Assembly: GCA_029266795.1 (NCBI GenBank)
Contig: JAQSWE010000096.1
Span: forward strand, 11,329 to 19,996
Length of the DNA: 8,668 bases
DNA from: Alphaproteobacteria bacterium
GTDB taxonomy: Bacteria; Pseudomonadota; Alphaproteobacteria; Micavibrionales; UBA2020
Direction of reading: 5' to 3'
The translations under genes and the position numbers were made by a program. The notes under the pieces are model-generated. The model did no database searches, was not told the origin of the DNA, and saw only the letters and a list, made by a program, of their open reading frames with translations. Numbering within the stretch: the stretch's first letter is position 1; every line of letters begins with the position of its first letter. This document shows positions 5,039-8,668 of the stretch, piece after piece.

Positions 5039-8000
5039 TTACTGCCCGCTCTTCTGCTTCACGCCGCCGCCCGCTTCGATCTCGGTCTGCTGGACGTCGA
5101 TCTCGGCGCCGCCGCGGGTGACGCCGATTTGCGCGCCGCCGCCGACGGTGGTTTTCTTTTCGATCGTGCCGCCCGCGTTGAGTTCGGCTGTGCCGTCGAC
5201 TTTCGCCTTGGTGCCTTCGAGCGTGGTGTTGCCGCCTGATTCAATCTTCAGGTTGCCGCCGCCATTGATCTCGGAGCCCTTCTTCTCGACGCCGCCGCCG
5301 ATGCCGGCGCCCGTGAGGCTGGTGCCGCCCGATCCTGCGCCGCCAGAGAAGTTGCCGTCGATATGCGAAGACTCAGCGGCCTTGAAGTTGACGTCGCCGC
5401 CCGCTTTCACGCCGATGTCGCCTTTGCTGTCCATGTCGGTGCCTTCGAAATTCGCATCCTTGCCGGCGTTGATGTCGATCTCGCCCGCCTTGATGGAACC
5501 AGCCTTCTTGGTGTTCGACTTGCCGCCTTCGATACCGAAGGACACATCGCCTTCGCTGCCGTTTTCAGCTGCGTCGCCGCCCTTGGCCGCCTTCGTCTTG
5601 CTGCCGCCAATCGAGCCTTCGACGCCGATCGAGCTGGAGGTGTCTTCGGCCGCCTTGAAGTTGACCGATTTGCCGGCATCGATCGAGGTTTTGCCCTCGG
5701 ATTCGATGTTCGTGCCTTCCAGATTGGTGTCGCCGCCCGATTTGACCTTCAGGTTGCCGCCCGATTTCAGCGTCGAGCCGGTCGAGGTGGTTTCATCCGA
5801 CTTGTTGTAGTTGCCGGATGCTTCGAGGCCGACGGTCGAGGATTTCGGCTTGCCTGTTTCGTCCTTGCCGCCCTTGCTGGCCGACAGTGACGCATCGAAG
5901 CCGTAGCCTTCTTCCGACGACGTATTTTTCACCGCGTTGAAGTTCACGTCATCCTTCGCGCCGATGCTCATATCGCCGCCGGATTCCATGTTGGTGCCTT
6001 CGAACGTCGCGCTCTTGCCCGCATCGATATCGAGCTTACCGCCCGACTTGATAGAGCCCGCGACGCCTTCGATCGAATTGGATTTGGAATTGTTCATTCC
6101 GCCTTCCAGTTCCAGACCCATCGCGGTCGAGCCCTTGCCGGAGCTGCCTTTCGATTTGGAAGCCGACAGGCTGCCCGACACGTTGAAGCCGTCTTCGGTG
6201 TGGCTTTCCTCGTTCTTGGCCGCATCGAACTTCACATTGCCGCCCGCCTTGATGCTGGCATCGCCGCCGGCCTCCAGGTTGGTGCCTTCGAAGCGCGCAT
6301 CGTCCTTGGTGTTGACCTTCATGTTGCCGCCCGATTTCATCGAGCCGGTGACGGCTTCGGATGAACTGTCGGTCGAATTGCTCTGGTCATAGCCGCCCTT
6401 GATCGTACCGGTGACAGCCTTGGTCGCGTCGATGCCCACTTTCAGCTCGCCATTGATATTGTCGCTGGACGACGACGAGCTGGAGGTGTTTTTCGCGGCC
6501 TTGTAATCGAGGGAGCCCGCGTTCAGTTCCATGTCGCCGTCCGCTTCCAGGTTCGTGCCCTCGAGCGAGGTCTTGCCTGTCGTCGTCGTTTTCATGTTGC
6601 CGCCCGACTTGATCGTGCCGGTAACAGCGGTCGAGGATTCCGACTTGTCCTTTGCTGTGTTGCGGTCATAGGTCGCCTTGACGCCAGCCGACGCCCCTGC
6701 GCCGCTTTCGTTGGAGGTGCCGTCCTGCACGCCTGCCGACGCCGATGCGCCTGCATTCGCTTCGCCATACAGGCCAAGCTTGCCCGTATTGGTTTCGGAG
6801 GACGAGGAGGAGAAGGTGGTGTCTTTCGCCGCCTTGCTTTCCCATTCCTTGCTGTCTTGCGTGAAGTCGCCGCCGGCTTCGATCTGCGTGCCTTCATCCG
6901 TGATCTTTTCATCCGCCGTGCGCGTCATGTTGCCGCCGGATTTGATCGTGGAGGTTTTGGCCGTCGTCGAGCCTTCGGTCTTGCTCTCGGTCGTGTTGGT
7001 GCCGTAGTAACCGACGCCCGCTTCGGCATTCGCCTCTGCGCTCGCGCCGACATTGGCGTCGAGACCCTTGGTTTTTGCTTCCGCATTCGCATCCGCGCTG
7101 GCATCCGCGCCCGCGCCCGCATACATGCCTGCCTTGGTGGTGGATGTCTCGGTCGTGGTGGTGTGGCTGTCCTGCGCCGCCTCGAACGTCATGTTCTTGG
7201 CCTTCAGGTCCATGTCGCCGCCCGATTCAAGGTCGGAGCCGACGACTTTCAGCGTCTCTTCGGCTTTGATCTTGGCATTGCCGCCCGACTTGATGGTCGA
7301 GCCGGTATGCGTCACGTCCTTGGTGTTGGTGGTCGTGGTGGTGGAGCGCATCAGGTCGAGCGTATTATCGCTTGACGCTTCCGCACCCGCATGGGCGCCG
7401 GCTTCGGCCGAAGCCTCGCCCGCGTTGTAGTTCGCGCCCGCGCCCGATTTCGATCCCTTCGCATCCGCCGACGCGCCGCCTGCATCGGCTTTCGCCCCTG
7501 CATTGGCATCCGCGCTCGCGTTATTGTCGCTGGAGCCGTAAAGGCCAACCTGCGATTTGCTTTCGAAGGTGTCCTCGGTATGGATATCTTTCGCGGCCTC
7601 GATCTTGACGTTCTTGCCCGAGACTTCCACATCGCCGCCCGCTTCCACGTTGGAGCCGCGGATGGTGGTGTCGTTGTCGGATTCGATCGTCATGTTGCCG
7701 CCGGACTTGATGTTCGACGATTTCGACTTGTTGTCGTAGGTTTTGGAACCCGTCGTTTCGACTTCCATCAGCGTCACGCCGCCGGAGCCGTTCGCATTCG
7801 CCTCAGCGGAAGCATTGGCGTCAGCGGAGGCGCCATCGGTGCCGGAGCTGGAGTCAGAACCGGAGGAGCTGTCGCTCTCGCCCGTTTCGACCTTGCCGAT
7901 CGATGTGGTGGTTTTCGTATGGGTTTCGGTTTCGATATCGCGGCCCTCGATGATCTTGACATCCTTGCCCTTCAGGCCGAGGTCGCCGCCCGCCGACACA

Positions 8001-8668
8001 TCCGATCCTTCGATCGTCAGGGTCTTGTCGGACTTGATCTTGGCGTTGCCGCCGAAGTTGAGCGTGGAGCCGTGAGACTTGTCGCTCGATTTGCTGTCAG
8101 TCGAGGTTTCTGAACCCCAGAGTCCGCCACCAACGCCGCCGCCTGTCTTGGTCGAGGTTGTGGAGGTGGAGGATTTGTCGCGTGCATCCAGAATCTTCAT
8201 GTCGCCGCCGGCATGCATATCGCCGTCGCCGCCCACATCGACGGTGGAGCCGCGGATGGTCGTATCGCCGCCGCTTTCCGTCTTCAGGTTGCCGCCCACC
8301 TTCAGGCCGGAGCCGATGGAGGTGGTGGAATTGGTGGTGGTCTCCGACTTGTTGAGGCCGCTGCCTTCATAGGTGGTTTCGGCCTTCTTGTCTTCGATGA
8401 CATCAAAGGTGATGTTGCCGCCCGCTTTAAGGTCGGCATCGCCGCCCGCACTCATATTCGCGCCTTTGTTGGTGATGTCTTTCGCAGCATCGACCTTGAG
8501 GTTACCGGTTGCTTCAATCGAGCCCGTCTTGCCGATCAGCGTGTTGCCGTTGACATCGTTACCGCTGGTGGCGGTGAAGGTTTCGTTGATGATGCTGCCA
8601 TCCGTCGATTTCAGGCTGACATCGCCGCCCTTGATCGTGCCGGAGGTATTCTTGATGTCGCCCTTCGA
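5039..8668 (-). CDS. Filamentous-haemagglutinin-type repetitive adhesin/exoprotein, N-terminus beyond window edge
   Basis: The frame is open from the right edge to a TAA at 5041-5039, giving the last 1209 residues. The Met at 8455 is internal: the 71 residues before it continue the same repeat pattern (SGTIKGGDVSLK, GSIEATGNLKVDAAKD). The sequence is a beta-helix-like array of SGGN/AGGD coils, as in the haemagglutinin-repeat region of FhaB/CdiA-type TpsA proteins, which are exported across the outer membrane by a TpsB partner. It is rich in Gly, Ser, Thr, Asp and Lys; I saw no Cys and only one Pro (in ETGKPKSS), which fits a secreted fibre. The signal peptide and TPS domain would lie outside the window. 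The C-terminus ends in repeat-like sequence (EIEAGGGVKQKSGQ), with no VENN motif, toxin domain, autotransporter barrel or sorting signal. No immunity-type gene follows; the next feature is the shared terminator. The exact ligand is unknown. Confidence 0.85.
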   Translation of the reverse strand, partial: SKGDIKNTSGTIKGGDVSLKSTDGSIINETFTATSGNDVNGNTLIGKTGSIEATGNLKVDAAKDITNKGANMSAGGDADLKAGGNITFDVIEDKKAETTYEGSGLNKSETTTNSTTSIGSGLKVGGNLKTESGGDTTIRGSTVDVGGDGDMHAGGDMKILDARDKSSTSTTSTKTGGGVGGGLWGSETSTDSKSSDKSHGSTLNFGGNAKIKSDKTLTIEGSDVSAGGDLGLKGKDVKIIEGRDIETETHTKTTTSIGKVETGESDSSSGSDSSSGTDGASADANASAEANANGSGGVTLMEVETTGSKTYDNKSKSSNIKSGGNMTIESDNDTTIRGSNVEAGGDVEVSGKNVKIEAAKDIHTEDTFESKSQVGLYGSSDNNASADANAGAKADAGGASADAKGSKSGAGANYNAGEASAEAGAHAGAEASSDNTLDLMRSTTTTTNTKDVTHTGSTIKSGGNAKIKAEETLKVVGSDLESGGDMDLKAKNMTFEAAQDSHTTTTETSTTKAGMYAGAGADASADANAEAKTKGLDANVGASAEANAEAGVGYYGTNTTESKTEGSTTAKTSTIKSGGNMTRTADEKITDEGTQIEAGGDFTQDSKEWESKAAKDTTFSSSSSETNTGKLGLYGEANAGASASAGVQDGTSNESGAGASAGVKATYDRNTAKDKSESSTAVTGTIKSGGNMKTTTTGKTSLEGTNLEADGDMELNAGSLDYKAAKNTSSSSSSSDNINGELKVGIDATKAVTGTIKGGYDQSNSTDSSSEAVTGSMKSGGNMKVNTKDDARFEGTNLEAGGDASIKAGGNVKFDAAKNEESHTEDGFNVSGSLSASKSKGSSGKGSTAMGLELEGGMNNSKSNSIEGVAGSIKSGGKLDIDAGKSATFEGTNMESGGDMSIGAKDDVNFNAVKNTSSEEGYGFDASLSASKGGKDETGKPKSSTVGLEASGNYNKSDETTSTGSTLKSGGNLKVKSGGDTNLEGTNIESEGKTSIDAGKSVNFKAAEDTSSSIGVEGSIGGSKTKAAKGGDAAENGSEGDVSFGIEGGKSNTKKAGSIKAGEIDINAGKDANFEGTDMDSKGDIGVKAGGDVNFKAAESSHIDGNFSGGAGSGGTSLTGAGIGGGVEKKGSEINGGGNLKIESGGNTTLEGTKAKVDGTAELNAGGTIEKKTTVGGGAQIGVTRGGAEIDVQQTEIEAGGGVKQKSGQ
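6668..6763 (-). other. Alanine-alternating island 4 in the adhesin
   Basis: About 32 residues follow KLGLYG: arm EANAGASASAG, turn VQDGTSNES, arm GAGASAGVKATY. The alternation is weaker than in the other islands. It is the last Ala-rich linker; those closer to the C-terminus switch to Ser/Gly/Lys hairpins such as NVSGSLSASKSKG. Confidence 0.65.
7007..7123 (-). other. Alanine-alternating island 3 in the adhesin
   Basis: About 39 residues start with AGMYAGAG and end with GVGYYG. The arms DASADANAEA and GASAEANAEAG flank the turn KTKGLDANV. It has the same two-arm layout as islands 2 and 4. Confidence 0.7.
7373..7522 (-). other. Alanine-alternating island 2 in the adhesin
   Basis: About 50 residues, the largest island, lie in the longest linker (96 residues). 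The linker opens with QVGLYGSSDN and carries ASADANAGAKADAGGASADA, then GAGANYNAGEASAEAGAHAG. Two Ala-alternating arms flank a Lys/Ser/Gly turn, which would suit a long beta hairpin leaving the helix axis. Confidence 0.7.
7778..7834 (-). other. Alanine-alternating island 1 in the adhesin
   Basis: This 19-residue stretch of the linker between core units 3 and 4 has Ala at nearly every second position (ASADANASAEANANG). It follows a Ser/Asp-rich run (SDSSSGSDSSSG). The alternation suggests beta-strand packing with one small-residue face. Confidence 0.7.

Larger units (their letters stand above)
5153..8521 (-). repeat. Array of twelve 43-44-residue haemagglutinin core units with variable linkers
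   Basis: Core units, in protein order, lie at 8390-8521, 8177-8308, 7937-8065, 7586-7714, 7169-7297, 6821-6949, 6488-6616, 6212-6343, 5924-6055, 5642-5773, 5369-5497 and about 5153-5272. Each runs from an IKSGGN-like turn through a GTNxEAGGD-like turn to an F-x-AAKD-like end, so each is itself two similar coils of about 20 residues. Core length is nearly fixed: 43-44 residues in the first ten, 43 in the eleventh and about 40-43 in the last, which is the least regular. Linkers between them have 27, 37, 74, 96, 73, 68, 48, 52, 50, 48 and 32 residues. At DNA level the SGGN turn recurs as near-identical GCCGCCCGACTTGAT-like stretches, which could recombine. Counting was done by hand. Confidence 0.85.

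Noticed and set aside
5118..8372. Long plus-strand open frames across the adhesin region (for example 5118-5810 and 7391-8113)
   Set aside because: Their products are Pro/Val- or Arg/Gly-rich low-complexity shadows of the repeat codons; the minus-strand frame is continuous and has recognisable repeat structure.
5039..8455. Adhesin starting at the Met at 8455
   Set aside because: The frame remains open for 71 more codons to the window edge, and those residues continue the same repeats, including the first half of a complete core unit.
5153..8521. CRISPR-like or regulatory DNA repeat array
   Set aside because: The repeated GCCGCC-rich stretches fall in codon register within one long reading frame and encode the SGGN/AGGD turns of the adhesin.

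Overview
The window is GC-rich DNA from a Gram-negative bacterium. A filamentous-haemagglutinin-type exoprotein implies an outer membrane, and base composition and gene style suggest an alphaproteobacterium. That placement is an impression from composition, not a phylogenetic result.

Layout from left to right. (1) Minus strand, 664 down to the left edge: the N-terminal 221 residues of a diacylglycerol-kinase/YegS-type lipid kinase, with a plausible sigma-70-like promoter at 701-729. (2) Plus strand, 810-884: a complete tRNA-Asn(GTT) with encoded CCA. (3) Plus strand, 983-4974: four genes whose ends overlap by 1, 4 and 14 bases. In order they are a ketosynthase III of the StlD/DarB type, a haem-oxygenase-like diiron oxidase (HDO), a 294-residue protein I do not recognise, and a cytochrome P450. 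(4) 4994-5026: a strong hairpin terminator with T-runs on both strands, shared by the two converging transcripts. (5) Minus strand, 5039 to the right edge: the C-terminal 1209 residues of a very large repetitive haemagglutinin/adhesin whose start lies beyond the window.

The four-gene block reads as one translationally coupled operon. The likely logic is that the ketosynthase condenses acyl thioesters, the HDO and the P450 tailor the product oxidatively, and the unknown protein is an obligate partner or a further enzyme. No acyl carrier protein, DarA-type cyclase/aromatase, transporter or regulator is in the window, so the product cannot be named. This is the best candidate here for an undescribed pathway.

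The adhesin is built from twelve regular core units, ten of them 43-44 residues and one about 40-43 at the C-terminal end. Linkers between them run from 27 to 96 residues; linker length rises to a maximum and then falls, and four of the linkers carry unusual alternating-alanine islands. The chain ends straight after the repeats, with no toxin, barrel or anchor domain. No insertion sequence, CRISPR array or plasmid/phage gene was seen.
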